A stretch of DNA of 62,863 bases from Nitrospira sp. (GCA_005116895.1 SWDO01000005.1:128430-191292); one strand, 5' to 3'. Positions 45,754 through 55,401 are shown, counted from the stretch's first letter. The notes: generated by a model from the letters alone, not told the origin. Program-made: numbers and translations.

Positions 45754-46125
45754 ATGCCGAAGATCTTAGTAGCCGATGACAGTATCGCAGTTCGTAAGGT
45801 GGCTGAACGACTATTGACTGAGGCTGGACTCGGCGTCGCGCTTGCAGCAAACGGAGAGGAAGCGCTGGCCTATTTAGCAAAGGAACGGCCGGATGTTGTC
45901 GTGTCCGATGTCATCATGCCGGATAAGCAACCGCTCCTGGGCAAGGACGGAATAGGCGGGGCGCTTTGCAAGACGTCCAGCTTGCGCGGTTGTAATAGGC
46001 TGAACCGGGATAGAGAGGCCCATGAGGCTGACAATGGCTTCAGCAAATTCATGTTGCCCTTGATGAGCTACAGCAATCACCCCCTTCCGAACGCCATCGT
46101 GCCTTGGCTCAGACGATCAAGGTAG
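45754..46125 (+). pseudogene. Response regulator, receiver domain broken after residue 58
   Basis: The first 58 residues are a standard receiver N-terminus: ILVADDSIAVRKVAERLL and DVVVSDVIMPDK with phospho-Asp about 52. From 45928 the frame becomes non-receiver sequence (QPLLGKDGIGGALCKTSSLR) with no switch Thr/Ser or conserved Lys, and ends at 46125. The half-receiver cannot fold normally. The sequence from 45928 to about 46080 reads, on the minus strand, as a piece of RmlD (next entry). A ribosome site (aaaggtg) precedes the ATG. Confidence 0.75.
45928..46080 (-). pseudogene. Inverted fragment of an RmlD-like dTDP-4-dehydrorhamnose reductase
   Basis: The minus strand gives 51 residues: EFAEAIVSLMGLSIPVQPIT then RLAKRPAYSVLAQERL. 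The run EFAxAI-x-x-x-x-GL-x(3)-V-x-PITT-x(4)-RPAYSVL is the C-terminal signature of RmlD (typical members: EFARAIFELAGL ... PITTAEF ... RPAYSVLDNSRL). It begins precisely where the receiver reading breaks. Only the fragment is present, with no start and no gene end. Identity judged by memory. Confidence 0.6.
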
Positions 46126-46910
46126 GTGTTACAAACCTTGGTGGATCGGCAGCCACGCTCAAACTGAGTGATGTCGAGCGAGCGAGTTTCTCAGCCCTTC
46201 CTTTTGTGGAAGCCGTTCAAGACCCTTCCGCTCGAATCTCCACTGATGACTTCATCGCGCTCTGCAAACAGCTGGGGCACATTCATGGAGCCCTGACCCG
46301 AGCAACGGGTGTGACGTTTGAGGCAGAAGACGTCCCAGCGTCTTCCGAAGATCCGCCGACGATGATCCCGACCAAGGAGTTTTTGACATTACTGCGTGGG
46401 CTCAAAGATGAAGGCATCACGTCCAACGCATTCCATCGTAATTTGGTTCAGACGATGCTGGCCCAGGCAGAAGGCTTGATGGAGCGAGGGGTTGAACAAT
46501 GCAATATGTCGTCCATCCATGAGTTTCTTGAGCGGTCTGCTGAGGGAGAGCAAGGCTTTCTGGATGTCGTTCGACAAGAACTTCCACATCTGACCGCCAT
46601 CATTCAGACCCTTAAGGCTAGTGGCGACGCACTTAGTACGCCGTCCTCAGACTTGCAGAACGCAGTTGAACGTGTCGCGCAGTTATGGTCTGCCGCTCAG
46701 CAGGTCAATGCCTCCCATGCGATGCTGTTTTTCATGGGACTGCATAGTCTCCTCACAATCGTCACGCAGCACCGCATGCTCGTGGGAGCCACACGCTATG
46801 ACGCCATCCAAGCACGGTTGGACCAGAGCCTAAAAGGGATTGAGGAATGGGCGGCCAACGGACGCATGGAGCGCATAGCAATACAGCGTGTCTTGCCATG
46901 CGCTTCATAA
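46104..46910 (+). CDS. Orphan C-terminal part of a chemosensory protein (likely fused to the broken receiver)
   Basis: 268 residues if started at TTG 46104, but there is no ribosome site and the frame is open back to 46032, so translation start is doubtful. Content is helical: TNLGGSAATLKLSDVERASF, IALCKQLGHIHGALTRATG, FLTLLRGLKDEGITSNAFHR, a C-terminal helical bundle. I do not recognise a domain. Its position suggests it was once the C-terminal part of the response regulator at 45754, cut off by the inverted rmlD fragment. It might also be an independent helical adaptor. Confidence 0.5.
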   Translation: MAQTIKVGVTNLGGSAATLKLSDVERASFSALPFVEAVQDPSARISTDDFIALCKQLGHIHGALTRATGVTFEAEDVPASSEDPPTMIPTKEFLTLLRGLKDEGITSNAFHRNLVQTMLAQAEGLMERGVEQCNMSSIHEFLERSAEGEQGFLDVVRQELPHLTAIIQTLKASGDALSTPSSDLQNAVERVAQLWSAAQQVNASHAMLFFMGLHSLLTIVTQHRMLVGATRYDAIQARLDQSLKGIEEWAANGRMERIAIQRVLPCAS

Positions 46911-46953
46911 CGCCCCATGCTGACTGGGGTACTGAAATAAAAGGGACCTCCTA

Positions 46954-47832
46954 GTGCCACTTGCCAATGCGGTACAAGGTCATGATGAGACTCGGAATTC
47001 GGCCTACGAGCTTCATTGGGGGTTGCGTCTGCGCCCATTTGAAAATGTGCCAGATCCAAAGTTTTATGTCCCATCGGCCAAACATGAAGCGGCCATGGAA
47101 CGAATGCTGTACGGGATTCATGCCCGAAAAGGGATTGTCATGCTGACCGGTGAGATTGGAAGCGGGAAAACGCTCCTCAGTCGTGCCGTAATTCTCAAGC
47201 TTCCTCGATCACGGTATGAGGTCGGACTCGTGTCGAACCCGACTATCCTAGGGAATGAATTTCTTAGTGAGATCTTGTTTCAACTTGGATTGGATCCCCA
47301 CGGGACACGTGTGGAGCAGTTGCGTCGTCTGAACGATCAACTGCTTGCCAACTACCATCGAAATATTGACACAGTTGTTGTAGTGGATGAAGCCCAGGCT
47401 ATCGAACATGACCGTTTATTTGAAGAACTACGCCTCCTCAGCAACTTTCAGTTAAATGACCGGTTTCTCATCACCCTTGTGCTCGTAGGACAACCTGAGC
47501 TGCGAGAGCGTATCACGCGCATTCCTCAACTTGCTCAGCGGGTGGCCATTCAACACCACATCGATTATTTGGATCGCGCCGAGACGAAAGCCTATATCCT
47601 CGCTCGCCTCACGGCTGCCGGAAGCGAATTGGGGATATTCTCACCACGCGCGATTTCCTCGATTTATCATCGCACCGGAGGTGTATGCCGATTGATCAAC
47701 TCGCTTTGTGACTTGTGTCTCTACTTCGGACATGTTTCGGGAGCACGTCAGATCAGACGTGCATTGGTGGAGAAAGTTGGAAATGAATTGCTGCATCGAT
47801 CAGAGAATGACGGCGTGGGGGTGCTATCGTGA
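46954..47832 (+). CDS. ExeA/GspA-like AAA ATPase
   Basis: 292 residues from GTG 46954. WGLRLRPFENVPDPKFYVPS then the Walker A GEIGSGKTLLSRAVI, Walker B TVVVVDEAQAIE, sensor LVLVGQPELRERI and a C-terminal lid (YHRTGGVCRLINSLCD). This is the AAA form of ExeA without the peptidoglycan-binding C-terminus. ExeA assists secretin/pilus assembly; similar proteins occur with exopolysaccharide systems. GTGA overlap with the HD-GYP gene suggests coupling. Confidence 0.88.
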   Translation: MPLANAVQGHDETRNSAYELHWGLRLRPFENVPDPKFYVPSAKHEAAMERMLYGIHARKGIVMLTGEIGSGKTLLSRAVILKLPRSRYEVGLVSNPTILGNEFLSEILFQLGLDPHGTRVEQLRRLNDQLLANYHRNIDTVVVVDEAQAIEHDRLFEELRLLSNFQLNDRFLITLVLVGQPELRERITRIPQLAQRVAIQHHIDYLDRAETKAYILARLTAAGSELGIFSPRAISSIYHRTGGVCRLINSLCDLCLYFGHVSGARQIRRALVEKVGNELLHRSENDGVGVLS

Positions 47833-48845
47833 CAACCTGGTATCACGAGGCAGAACAGGTGGTGGGGGAGATAGCGACTGCCGTTCAGGAGCATCGTTCC
47901 ATATCTCTCGAACGACTTGAAACTCTTACAGGAGATGTCGTGTCATCGCTGCAGCGCAACGATGAGCTCGTAGTAGAGGCACTTGGAGGACCGGCCGGAC
48001 CACCACTCATCACCAATCTAATCAATGTGGCTATACTCGGAACGAAGGTCGGGATCGGTCTTGGGTACTATGGGGGAGAACTACACCAGTTGGCCCTCGC
48101 GGGCCTTGTTCATGATATTGGATTATTTGCCGTCCCGAAATCCTTGATCTCGAAACCTGGCCGTTTGACTCAGGAAGAGCGGGCACTGATCGAAGGGCAT
48201 CCTGAGCTTGGCTATCAGGTGATTGAGAAGTGCGGACAAGCGTATCACTGGTTGGGGCAATTGACGCGTCAGGCTCACGAACGCTTCAATGGGCAAGGAT
48301 ACCCTCATCGACTGAAGGGAAGAGAGATCAGTGAAATGGCCCTGATCGTCGGGGTGGTCGACATATTCGATGCATTGGTGAGCGAGCGCCCCTATCGCCG
48401 TCGTCTGCTCCCGCACGAAGCGGTCAAGGAACTTCTCGTCGCTGAACGAAGAGCCTTTCCTCGAGAAATTCTGAAGGCACTCGTCGAGCAATTGTCGGTG
48501 TACCCACTTGGGACGACCGTGCGATTGACGACCGGAGAAGTAGCAACCGTAGCTAAAGTGAATAGCCGCTATCCCCTTCGCCCGGTCGTGCGGCTGGATG
48601 AGCAACAGGAGCATGAGGGAAATAGCTCTTGTGAGATTGATTTGAGTCGCGCACCATTAGTATCCATCGCGGAGATTCTCAATCCACCCGAAGTCGGGCG
48701 GATCACATTTTCAGAACCATCACCGAAACTGGCAATGTCTGCTGTGCCAACTGCTGGGTCTGATTCCTTCACATCGCTGCTCGAAAGTCTTGATGCGGTT
48801 GTCTTGACACTGCAAGGGGTGGTGAACTCCAAGAGGACCTCCTGA
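47829..48845 (+). CDS. HD-GYP domain protein
   Basis: 338 residues, no signal or membrane segment. GLVHDIGLFAVPKSLI is the HD motif, and HERFNGQGYPHRLKG then VGVVDIFDALVSERPYRRRL are the HD-GYP marks. It is predicted to hydrolyse cyclic di-GMP. The usual HHER is QAHERF here, so one metal ligand may differ (check). It lacks a receiver, so regulation is by partners; the adjacent chemosensory cluster is the likely link. Confidence 0.88.
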   Translation: MTTWYHEAEQVVGEIATAVQEHRSISLERLETLTGDVVSSLQRNDELVVEALGGPAGPPLITNLINVAILGTKVGIGLGYYGGELHQLALAGLVHDIGLFAVPKSLISKPGRLTQEERALIEGHPELGYQVIEKCGQAYHWLGQLTRQAHERFNGQGYPHRLKGREISEMALIVGVVDIFDALVSERPYRRRLLPHEAVKELLVAERRAFPREILKALVEQLSVYPLGTTVRLTTGEVATVAKVNSRYPLRPVVRLDEQQEHEGNSSCEIDLSRAPLVSIAEILNPPEVGRITFSEPSPKLAMSAVPTAGSDSFTSLLESLDAVVLTLQGVVNSKRTS

Positions 48846-49177
48846 AAAGAGCCGGATCTTGGTCCTGATGGCAGTACGATTACCGAGGGCGAGCGGCTGC
48901 CTCACATTTAAGCAAATCTCCTCTCCCAGCCTGTGCAAAGCGCAACTCAATACCACAGTACTTTGCTCACGATGGTCGTTTAATGGCTTCCTATGGGTAA
49001 TTCATAGAAATGCCAACAATATTCACAGTTTTACTGAAAGAACAAGAGGTCCGCTCGCTGTTTATCAGATTAGAGTCAATGAGCCACCCCTGCGTTCTCC
49101 CCTTTGCTGTGGGAATCTAGATGGTTATAATGCATACGCTGACTTCTTGATAGATTGGCAATTGCGAAGGGAATCAC
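48846..49177. other. Gap before the small membrane protein, with a promoter
   Basis: I see no coding frame. A promoter TTGCTG (49104-49109), 16-nt spacer, TATAAT (49126-49131) lies 46 bp before the start at 49178, where AAGGGA is the ribosome site. Confidence 0.6.
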
Positions 49178-49717
49178 GTGCCGAAACTCATCAACGTTCA
49201 ACATCCGCAGCAAACGATGCAGCAAGCCCAGGAGTATGTAAAAACTTACATCCTCATGCCATCCGGTCTGCTCGGGCTGATCTGTGTGATCGGGGCAGTG
49301 GGAGGTCTGGGATACCAATGGCTCGCCACCGACAGCTATTCCTGGGATACCTTCTATCAAAGTTCAGCATTGTTCATATCAGGCATAGGCTTGGGGGTGG
49401 TGCAGACGCTCTATCAACGGTATCTCTTTCGAGAGTTTCCTGAAGTTCTGGCGGCTCGCATGCGGGAAGGCTTGAGTCGGCAGCGAGGAACGCTCAAGAA
49501 GAGGTCAGACGCGACAACGATTGAGCATCCGGGACGCCAGTTCGTTCCATTCGCCTATTTGCTTGGGGGCCTTCTCTTGGTAGGAGGGACCATTGCGGCA
49601 TTTGCCTATGAACGAGTGAGCATCGTACCAGCGATTTTGATGCCCTGGGCGGGATACTATTGGGCAAGGCTGTTCTTATGGCGAAGAGTGATCAAGCTAG
49701 GCGAGGTAAAGAAATAA
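49178..49717 (+). CDS. Membrane protein of unknown function
   Basis: 179 residues, GTG start with AAGGGA upstream. Four hydrophobic segments can be seen: PSGLLGLICVIGAVGGLGY, YQSSALFISGIGLGVVQTL, FAYLLGGLLLVGGTIAAFA and IVPAILMPWAGYYWARLF. The middle loop (FPEVLAARMREGLSRQRG) is basic and cytoplasmic. No known motif. It ends 5 bp before the convergent lpxD gene. Confidence 0.65.
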   Translation: MPKLINVQHPQQTMQQAQEYVKTYILMPSGLLGLICVIGAVGGLGYQWLATDSYSWDTFYQSSALFISGIGLGVVQTLYQRYLFREFPEVLAARMREGLSRQRGTLKKRSDATTIEHPGRQFVPFAYLLGGLLLVGGTIAAFAYERVSIVPAILMPWAGYYWARLFLWRRVIKLGEVKK

Positions 49718-49721
49718 GAAC

Positions 49722-50822
49722 CTATTTCTTCTTGGGCTGCCTCGCCTTTGATCGTGCGGGCCCACTCACCGACTTCTTGGGCTGATTTTCAAGCGTGACC
49801 ACACGCTGTTCCAACTCTCGCACGAGGTGATTCAACTCAGGTAAGTGGGAGATCACGCCCTGAACCCTCAGAGCTTTTTCACGTACCATCGCAGGACTGC
49901 CTCCGACGATCTGGTTCGATTCCACGCTACGATTGACGCCTGATTGCGCGGCGATCATCACCTGGTCGCCGATGGTAATATGGTCGGAAAGCCCGGCTTG
50001 GCCACCGATCATCACGTGACGACCGATGGTAGTACTACCGGCGATGCCAGCCTGCGCCACCAGAATGCAGTGCTCTCCCACAGTCACATTGTGGGCAATC
50101 TGGACGAGATTGTCGACTTTGGTACCCTGCTTGATGAGGGTCCGCCCGAATGTCGCACGGTCGACCGTTACATTCGCTCCCAGCTCAACGTCATCTTCAA
50201 TGACGACACCACCGAGTTGAGGAATCTTATGGTGTCGGCCTTGATGCTGGACGTATCCGAACCCGTCGGCTCCAATCACGGTTCCACTGTGCACGATCAC
50301 TCGCGCCCCAAGTGAGCAGCCCTCGCGAACGACGACATTGGGATAGAGAACAGAATCGTCCCCAATCCTTGAATCCGATCCGATAAAGACCCCAGGATAG
50401 AGCGTGACGCGATTGCCGATTGTGACGCGGTCGCCCAGCGTGACGCATGGCCAGAGAGAGGGATCACTTCCGATCTGCACATCCGACCCTTGAGTGACAG
50501 ACTCGGCGATACCGCGGGGCGTAGGAACGCGCACGAAAAATTTCTGAGCGACGCGTGCGAAGGCCAACAGCGGATTGTCAACGACGATTTGCGGCAGGGA
50601 AAGATCGGACAAATGCCGATGGACCAGGAGTGCTGCGACACGAAGAGTGGCCACTGTCTTCGACATTTTCTCATTGGCAACAAACGATAGGGCGTGTTGA
50701 TCGGCTTCGCTGAGGCTTGTTAAGCTGGAGATCGGTGTCTGGCCGTCTCCGTGAATCACCCCTCCAACAACCTCGTGGACTTGAGCCAATGTGATAGGGG
50801 AGGGTAGTTGTGGTTTGCTCAT
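49722..50822 (-). CDS. lpxD: UDP-3-O-(hydroxyacyl)glucosamine N-acyltransferase
   Basis: 366 residues, slightly long for LpxD. The uridine-binding N-terminal domain ([37 protein letters not shown]) is followed by left-handed beta-helix hexapeptides. The catalytic His lies in [15 protein letters not shown]. The last 19 residues ([18 protein letters not shown]) are basic, as in the neighbouring ACP. It adds the second acyl chain to lipid A. The 3' end is near the convergent 49178 gene, and the start overlaps the acp stop by 4 bp. Confidence 0.95.
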   Translation of the reverse strand: MSKPQLPSPITLAQVHEVVGGVIHGDGQTPISSLTSLSEADQHALSFVANEKMSKTVATLRVAALLVHRHLSDLSLPQIVVDNPLLAFARVAQKFFVRVPTPRGIAESVTQGSDVQIGSDPSLWPCVTLGDRVTIGNRVTLYPGVFIGSDSRIGDDSVLYPNVVVREGCSLGARVIVHSGTVIGADGFGYVQHQGRHHKIPQLGGVVIEDDVELGANVTVDRATFGRTLIKQGTKVDNLVQIAHNVTVGEHCILVAQAGIAGSTTIGRHVMIGGQAGLSDHITIGDQVMIAAQSGVNRSVESNQIVGGSPAMVREKALRVQGVISHLPELNHLVRELEQRVVTLENQPKKSVSGPARSKARQPKKK

Positions 50823-51289
50823 CGGGCCGTGACCTTCTTCTTTACGGATTTACCGGAAGATATCTTCTTCGATTTACTGGCCATAACGGACTTTGCCGAG
50901 GCTGCTTTCTTAGTAGACGGGGACTTGGTTGAGGTTGTCTTGGTCAACTTGGTCTTCATCTTGGTCGACTTGGCTGCTTTCGACTTGCTTGCAGCAGCCA
51001 CAGGCTTGGGCAATGCAGGCTTGGACTCCGTTTTCGACTCAGCGAGCCGTTGCTGGACATAGGCCGCCACGGTACCAACGGTACTCAAACCCGGAAGGTC
51101 TTGGTCTGGAATTTGGAGCTTGAATCGTTCCTCGATCTCGAACAGCAGTTCGATGATCGCCACCGAATCGAGGCCGAGGTCATCACGAAGATGATGAGCT
51201 TCAGTAATCGATGCAGGGTCTCGTTTGAGATAGCTGGCCAAGGCCTGAATGATTTTAGCGGTAACCGCGGGATCGATCCGTACAGTCAT
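50819..51289 (-). CDS. Acyl carrier protein with a lysine-rich C-terminal tail
   Basis: 156 residues. Residues 1-85 are a complete [22 protein letters not shown] carries the phosphopantetheine Ser at about residue 42. Residues 86-156 are a tail dominated by Lys, Ala, Ser and Thr ([20 protein letters not shown], then [16 protein letters not shown]), like histone H1-type tails. A normal ACP is acidic and about 80 residues, so this doubling is unusual. It lies between fabF and lpxD and is likely dedicated to lipid A acyl supply. The tail could bind LPS, nucleic acid or acyl enzymes. Confidence 0.9.
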   Translation of the reverse strand: MTVRIDPAVTAKIIQALASYLKRDPASITEAHHLRDDLGLDSVAIIELLFEIEERFKLQIPDQDLPGLSTVGTVAAYVQQRLAESKTESKPALPKPVAAASKSKAAKSTKMKTKLTKTTSTKSPSTKKAASAKSVMASKSKKISSGKSVKKKVTAR

Positions 51290-51368
51290 TATAGGTGCTC
51301 CTTCAAATGGAATGAGGCTCCTCGCATGTGACGGCTGCGACGGGACTCTCGATATCGTTCAACCGTTG

Positions 51369-52625
51369 TTATGCCACAAATTTCTTAAAGACGACCGTGG
51401 CATTGTTACTGCCGAATCCGAAGGCGTTCAAGAGGGCGTAACGAACCTTTCGTTCTTGGACGGCACGTGTGATCCCATCCAAACGGCAGGCTGGGTCCGG
51501 TTCCTCGTAGTTCGCCGTGGGATGGATGTGCCCGGTATGGATTGAAAGAGTCGTGGCCACCGCGCCGATCGCTCCAGCTGCTCCCAAGGTATGGCCGATG
51601 AGCGATTTTGTCGCACTGATGGCAATTTTATCTGCGCGATTCTTAAATAGACTCCTGACCGCTTTGGTCTCAACGGCATCGCCGATCGTCGTAGAAGTCG
51701 CGTGCGCGTTGATGTAGTCAACCTGATCCGGCCTGATCCCGGCCGAGTCGAGCCCAATTTTCATGGTCGTGGCGATTTCCTGACCATCCTCCTGAGGGAT
51801 AACCATGTGATAGGCTTCGCTGGTGGCCGCATAGCCGACCAGTTCAGCATAGACTCTCGCTTTCCGCTTCTTGGCATGCGCCCATGACTCGACCACTAAT
51901 GTGGCAGCTCCCTCACCCATGACGAATCCGTCCCGGAGTCGATCAAAGGGACGTGAGGCTCGCTCTGGAGCATCGTTAAACTCGCTGGAGAGGGCACGCA
52001 AGGAACAGAACCCGGCAAACACCAGAGGAGTAATGCTCGCATCAGCTCCGACGGCAATAATCACATCGGCCTGGCCGCTACGAATACTTTGCAGGGCTTG
52101 GCCAAGGGCATGAGCACTGGAGGAGCAAGCTGTCGAGATCGTAAGATTTGGGCCTTTGGCACCGTGTGCCATTGCGACGATACCCGACGCCGAATTGAGG
52201 GTGATCGTTGGAATAAAATTCGGGTGGACGCGATGCGGTCGTTGCGTTTTAAAGAGCTGTGAGATTTCACGTTCCCCCATCACCATCCCACCCATGCCAG
52301 CTCCGACAATGACACCGACGCGATGGGGAGCCTCCTTGGCCATATTCAAATCGGCATCGGCGAGTGCCTCTTTTGAGGAGACTAAGGCGAATTGCGCGTA
52401 CCGATCCACGCGACTTGCCTGCATCGTTGTTAAATACTGTTCTGGTGAGAAATTGTGGATCTGCCCGGCGACCCGCGAACGATAATCGGACATCGGAAAC
52501 CATCCCAGGGAAGGGATTGCAGTAATCCCCGAGCGACCCGCAAGGGCTGACTTCCAGAACTCACTGACACCGATCCCGATGGGAGAAATCACCCCGAGAC
52601 CGGTAATGACTACGCGCGAGGCCAT
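51369..52625 (-). CDS. fabF: Beta-ketoacyl-ACP synthase II-type (KAS)
   Basis: 418 residues. Catalytic triad of the thiolase fold: Cys in TISTACSSSAHALGQ, His in YINAHATSTTIGD and His in KSLIGHTLGAAGAIG. It elongates acyl chains held on ACP. It is encoded 79 bp upstream of the Lys-tailed ACP, and its own start (ATG 52625) follows lptG in the same direction, so it may be a dedicated condensing enzyme for LPS acyl chains rather than the general FabF. Function as general FabF cannot be excluded. Confidence 0.92.
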   Translation of the reverse strand: MASRVVITGLGVISPIGIGVSEFWKSALAGRSGITAIPSLGWFPMSDYRSRVAGQIHNFSPEQYLTTMQASRVDRYAQFALVSSKEALADADLNMAKEAPHRVGVIVGAGMGGMVMGEREISQLFKTQRPHRVHPNFIPTITLNSASGIVAMAHGAKGPNLTISTACSSSAHALGQALQSIRSGQADVIIAVGADASITPLVFAGFCSLRALSSEFNDAPERASRPFDRLRDGFVMGEGAATLVVESWAHAKKRKARVYAELVGYAATSEAYHMVIPQEDGQEIATTMKIGLDSAGIRPDQVDYINAHATSTTIGDAVETKAVRSLFKNRADKIAISATKSLIGHTLGAAGAIGAVATTLSIHTGHIHPTANYEEPDPACRLDGITRAVQERKVRYALLNAFGFGSNNATVVFKKFVA

Positions 52626-52702
52626 GTTTCCCCCTCCTTATGGGCGCACACGGCGCCTTACTTACCGGAAGACCGATGGACAGTCAACTAGGAAACCTCT
52701 CT

Positions 52703-53794
52703 TTAGTGCCTAACTTTGAGTAACAGATAGAGGCCGAAGCTGAGAAACAGCGTATTGGCCATCCAGCCGGCAAGCATGGGAGCCAACACTCCCCCTCGTC
52801 CGAGCGCGATAGCGACGGAGTGTGTCGTCCAGTAGCAGAACCCGACGATAAACGCTTGTCCAATCCCTACGGCCATGTTGCCACCACGGACTCCGCTTCG
52901 GCGTAAACTCAACGCAATGCCGACGAGCACCATCACGACGGTCACCAATGGGAATGCAACACGACCGTAGTAGTCCGTCAAGAGACGGGCGAACGAGAAC
53001 CCTTCGTGCCGAAAGCGTCCGAGGTAGTTTTGAATTTCTTGAAACGTCATAGTTTCCGAGTTCCCCACAACTGAGGAGGAGAAATCATCGGGAATCAATG
53101 GAATGCTGATCGCCTGTTCTGTGAACAACGCCAGCTCTACGGTCTCGTCCGATTGAAAGCGGCGATGCGTCCCGTTTAGCAGGGTCCAGCCTTGAGGTGT
53201 ATAGCGGGCTTCAGCCGCTTCCGTAATCCGGTCAAGCGTAAACGGTGGACGAAAATAAAAGATTCGGACACCCCGAAGGGCTGTCCCTGCAACATCGATC
53301 TCATTGACTTCCATCAGGCCGTCCGCGCTGATGCGGGCCCAGGGCTGGGTGGCTTTGACGGTGACTGGAGCCGGTCGTTGTTCGATCTGGACCGCACGGA
53401 TCTCTTCGGCTTTTTCCGACGCGAGCGGAATGACGGTCGAGCTGAAGAGAAAGAGAATCATAGCCATGCCGGTGGCAAACAGGAGAAAGGGCGACGTCAT
53501 CCATAATAAGCTGATCCCACAGCTACGCATGGCGGTGATTTCATTACTGCGCGCAAACAGACCAAGTGTCAACAAGGTCGCCACCAAGATCGCGAACGGA
53601 GCGACTTGGAAGGAAATAGCGGGAATTTTCAACGCGAAGTACGTGAGAATCGGAACGATTCCCGATTCATAGCGCAAGAACCGGCGGACCTTCTCGAAAA
53701 AGTCGATCACGAGATAGATGGTTACCAAACCGGAAAAGCACATCCCGAAGATTTTCGAATATTCGCGGAGGATGTACCGGAAAAGAATCGTCAT
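52703..53794 (-). CDS. lptG: LPS export permease LptG
   Basis: 363 residues. Six membrane segments, three at each end, around a periplasmic beta-jellyroll. ILREYSKIFGMCFSGLVTIY at the start, SNEITAMRSCGISLLWMTSP (coupling helix) and SRRSGVRG-type end LSLRRSGVRGGNMAVGIGQA are typical YjgQ features. It works with LptF and LptB (LptB is not in this window). It lies 4 bp downstream of lptF. Confidence 0.93.
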   Translation of the reverse strand: MTILFRYILREYSKIFGMCFSGLVTIYLVIDFFEKVRRFLRYESGIVPILTYFALKIPAISFQVAPFAILVATLLTLGLFARSNEITAMRSCGISLLWMTSPFLLFATGMAMILFLFSSTVIPLASEKAEEIRAVQIEQRPAPVTVKATQPWARISADGLMEVNEIDVAGTALRGVRIFYFRPPFTLDRITEAAEARYTPQGWTLLNGTHRRFQSDETVELALFTEQAISIPLIPDDFSSSVVGNSETMTFQEIQNYLGRFRHEGFSFARLLTDYYGRVAFPLVTVVMVLVGIALSLRRSGVRGGNMAVGIGQAFIVGFCYWTTHSVAIALGRGGVLAPMLAGWMANTLFLSFGLYLLLKVRH

Positions 53795-53798
53795 GCTG

Positions 53799-54890
53799 TT
53801 ATTGCCTGCTCATCCGTAAAAAAAGTGCGACTGTGATGATGATGAAAATAATATTAGGCAGCCAAGCACCCGCAAAGGGATGCAGAATCAGAGCCGTCAC
53901 CAAAAAGTCGCACCCGACATTCAGGATGTAAAACGCGATGATGATACCCACGCCGACAGCAAACCCGCCGACCCGTCCGGACCGCTTCGAGACGATTCCG
54001 ACTGGCACGCCGAGCAGACAGAATACAAGCGACGCGGTCGGAAAAGCCAAATCTTTATAGTATTCCATCAGACGACGAAGCGAGCCGGCATCCTTCCCGC
54101 CGGACTCGGCCAAGCGGGCCATGATCTGTTCATACGACGGGCGCTCTTCACTGGCCGAATAGCTGCTGAGGTTCAGATCGATCTTGAGATCGTAACGGGC
54201 AAACGCAATCTGCTGATACTGGTCCACCTGACGCGGCCGGCTATGGATGACTCCATTCACCAGCTGAAGCGCGACCTGCGCATGGGCGGCATCCATAAAC
54301 ACGTGGTATTGTTCCGCCACGATGACGCGAGGTTCTTCGGGCACGCGTTCATCCGAGATAAAGATGCCCTCCGCCGGACGGCCTGGCTCACCTTCTGGAA
54401 CATAGATCATCATGCGTGGAATCGGCTCATTGAAGGTGCCTCGCTCCAGAGCCAGAACGAGCTGATCTTTGAGCAGGTTGAGCGCCACCTTCTTGAGATT
54501 CAATGAGCTCCATGGTTGTCCCCATTGAGACAAGATCAAGGTCAGTGTAAACACACACACCGAGAAGAGAAGGACCGGCTGTGAGAGCCGAAACAGACTG
54601 AGCCCGGTCGCGCGCATGGCAACTAATTCCTTATCAAAGGACAATCGGCCAAATGCCGTGACTGACGCGATCAGACCCGCGATCGGAAGCGTGAGTACGA
54701 GACCGGATGGAAGCAGCATGGCAATCACTTTGAGGACTGCCCAGAACCCGACCCCCTTGGACACCAGCAGTTCAACAAGACGCAACAGCTCCCTCGTCAA
54801 CATGACGAAGCAGAGCGCACCGAGACTGAGACCAAACGGAGAGAGCAGTTCCGTGAAGATGTAGCGATCAAGCAGTGTTCGTAAGATCAC
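53799..54890 (-). CDS. lptF: LPS export permease LptF
   Basis: 363 residues, chosen from the GTG giving MILRTLLDRYIFTELLSPFG, the usual LptF start. A GTG at 54920 and a longer frame to 55028 are alternatives. SFDKELVAMRATGLSLFRLS is the coupling helix, and SKRSGRVGGFAVGVGIIIAF the last segments. It extracts LPS from the inner membrane with LptG. Promoter region shared with cspA, which is divergent. Confidence 0.93.
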   Translation of the reverse strand: MILRTLLDRYIFTELLSPFGLSLGALCFVMLTRELLRLVELLVSKGVGFWAVLKVIAMLLPSGLVLTLPIAGLIASVTAFGRLSFDKELVAMRATGLSLFRLSQPVLLFSVCVFTLTLILSQWGQPWSSLNLKKVALNLLKDQLVLALERGTFNEPIPRMMIYVPEGEPGRPAEGIFISDERVPEEPRVIVAEQYHVFMDAAHAQVALQLVNGVIHSRPRQVDQYQQIAFARYDLKIDLNLSSYSASEERPSYEQIMARLAESGGKDAGSLRRLMEYYKDLAFPTASLVFCLLGVPVGIVSKRSGRVGGFAVGVGIIIAFYILNVGCDFLVTALILHPFAGAWLPNIIFIIITVALFLRMSRQ

Positions 54891-55092
54891 AGAGTGTCTA
54901 GATGGGAGAAATTCGATCACTATAGGGAAGTCCTGCTCGCCTGTAAACTCAGGAGAAACTCTTCTCCGCGAAGATTCGCTTGACAGGTCTTGAAGCCTAT
55001 GGTACATGCAGCGCGACTTTCCATTCACACGATGGGTTCCGTGAGCGATGTATCACTCCTTCAGGTTCCCGTCCCTTCTTCTAGTCAAATTC

Positions 55093-55120
55093 TTGCCAAG
55101 TCCATTTTCCGTTTTAATAC
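55093..55120 (+). promoter_or_regulatory. Promoter of the cold-shock gene
   Basis: TTGCCA (55093-55098), 16-nt spacer, TAATAC (55115-55120), then a leader of about 55 nt and AAGGAGG at 55168-55175. Confidence 0.55.
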
Positions 55121-55182
55121 AGGGCGATTGCGTGGGGCCGCTACGTAACCAGTCGTAGTTGTTGAAAAAAAGGAGGGCTTCT

Positions 55183-55401
55183 GTGAAGACAAAAGGCACG
55201 GTCAAGTGGTTCAACGATCGAAAAGGGTTTGGCTTTATCCGGCTGGATAGCGGAGAAGACGTCTTTGTCCACTACTCTGCATTACAAGGAGACGGCTTTA
55301 AGACCCTCAAGGAGGGTGAAAACGTTGAGTTTGAGATCGTGCAGGGAGCCAAGGGGCCTCAAGCGTCCAATGTGCTCAAGGCGGAGATCGCCGCATCGTA
55401 A
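55183..55401 (+). CDS. cspA: Cold-shock domain protein
   Basis: 72 residues from a GTG with AAGGAGG upstream. [20 protein letters not shown] contains RNP1 (KGFGFI) and [20 protein letters not shown] contains RNP2 (VFVHY). It binds single-stranded RNA/DNA and acts as an RNA chaperone. Single gene with its own promoter and terminator. The paralogue-specific symbol is by family only. Confidence 0.95.
   Translation: MKTKGTVKWFNDRKGFGFIRLDSGEDVFVHYSALQGDGFKTLKEGENVEFEIVQGAKGPQASNVLKAEIAAS

Noticed and set aside
48859..49443. Long frame starting MVLMAVRLPRASG
   Set aside because: Covers the gap and the coding region of the membrane protein in another frame and has no ribosome site; treated as a shadow.
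54891..55028. Longer LptF start
   Set aside because: The extra residues are polar and family members begin at MILR-like sequence, matching GTG 54890.
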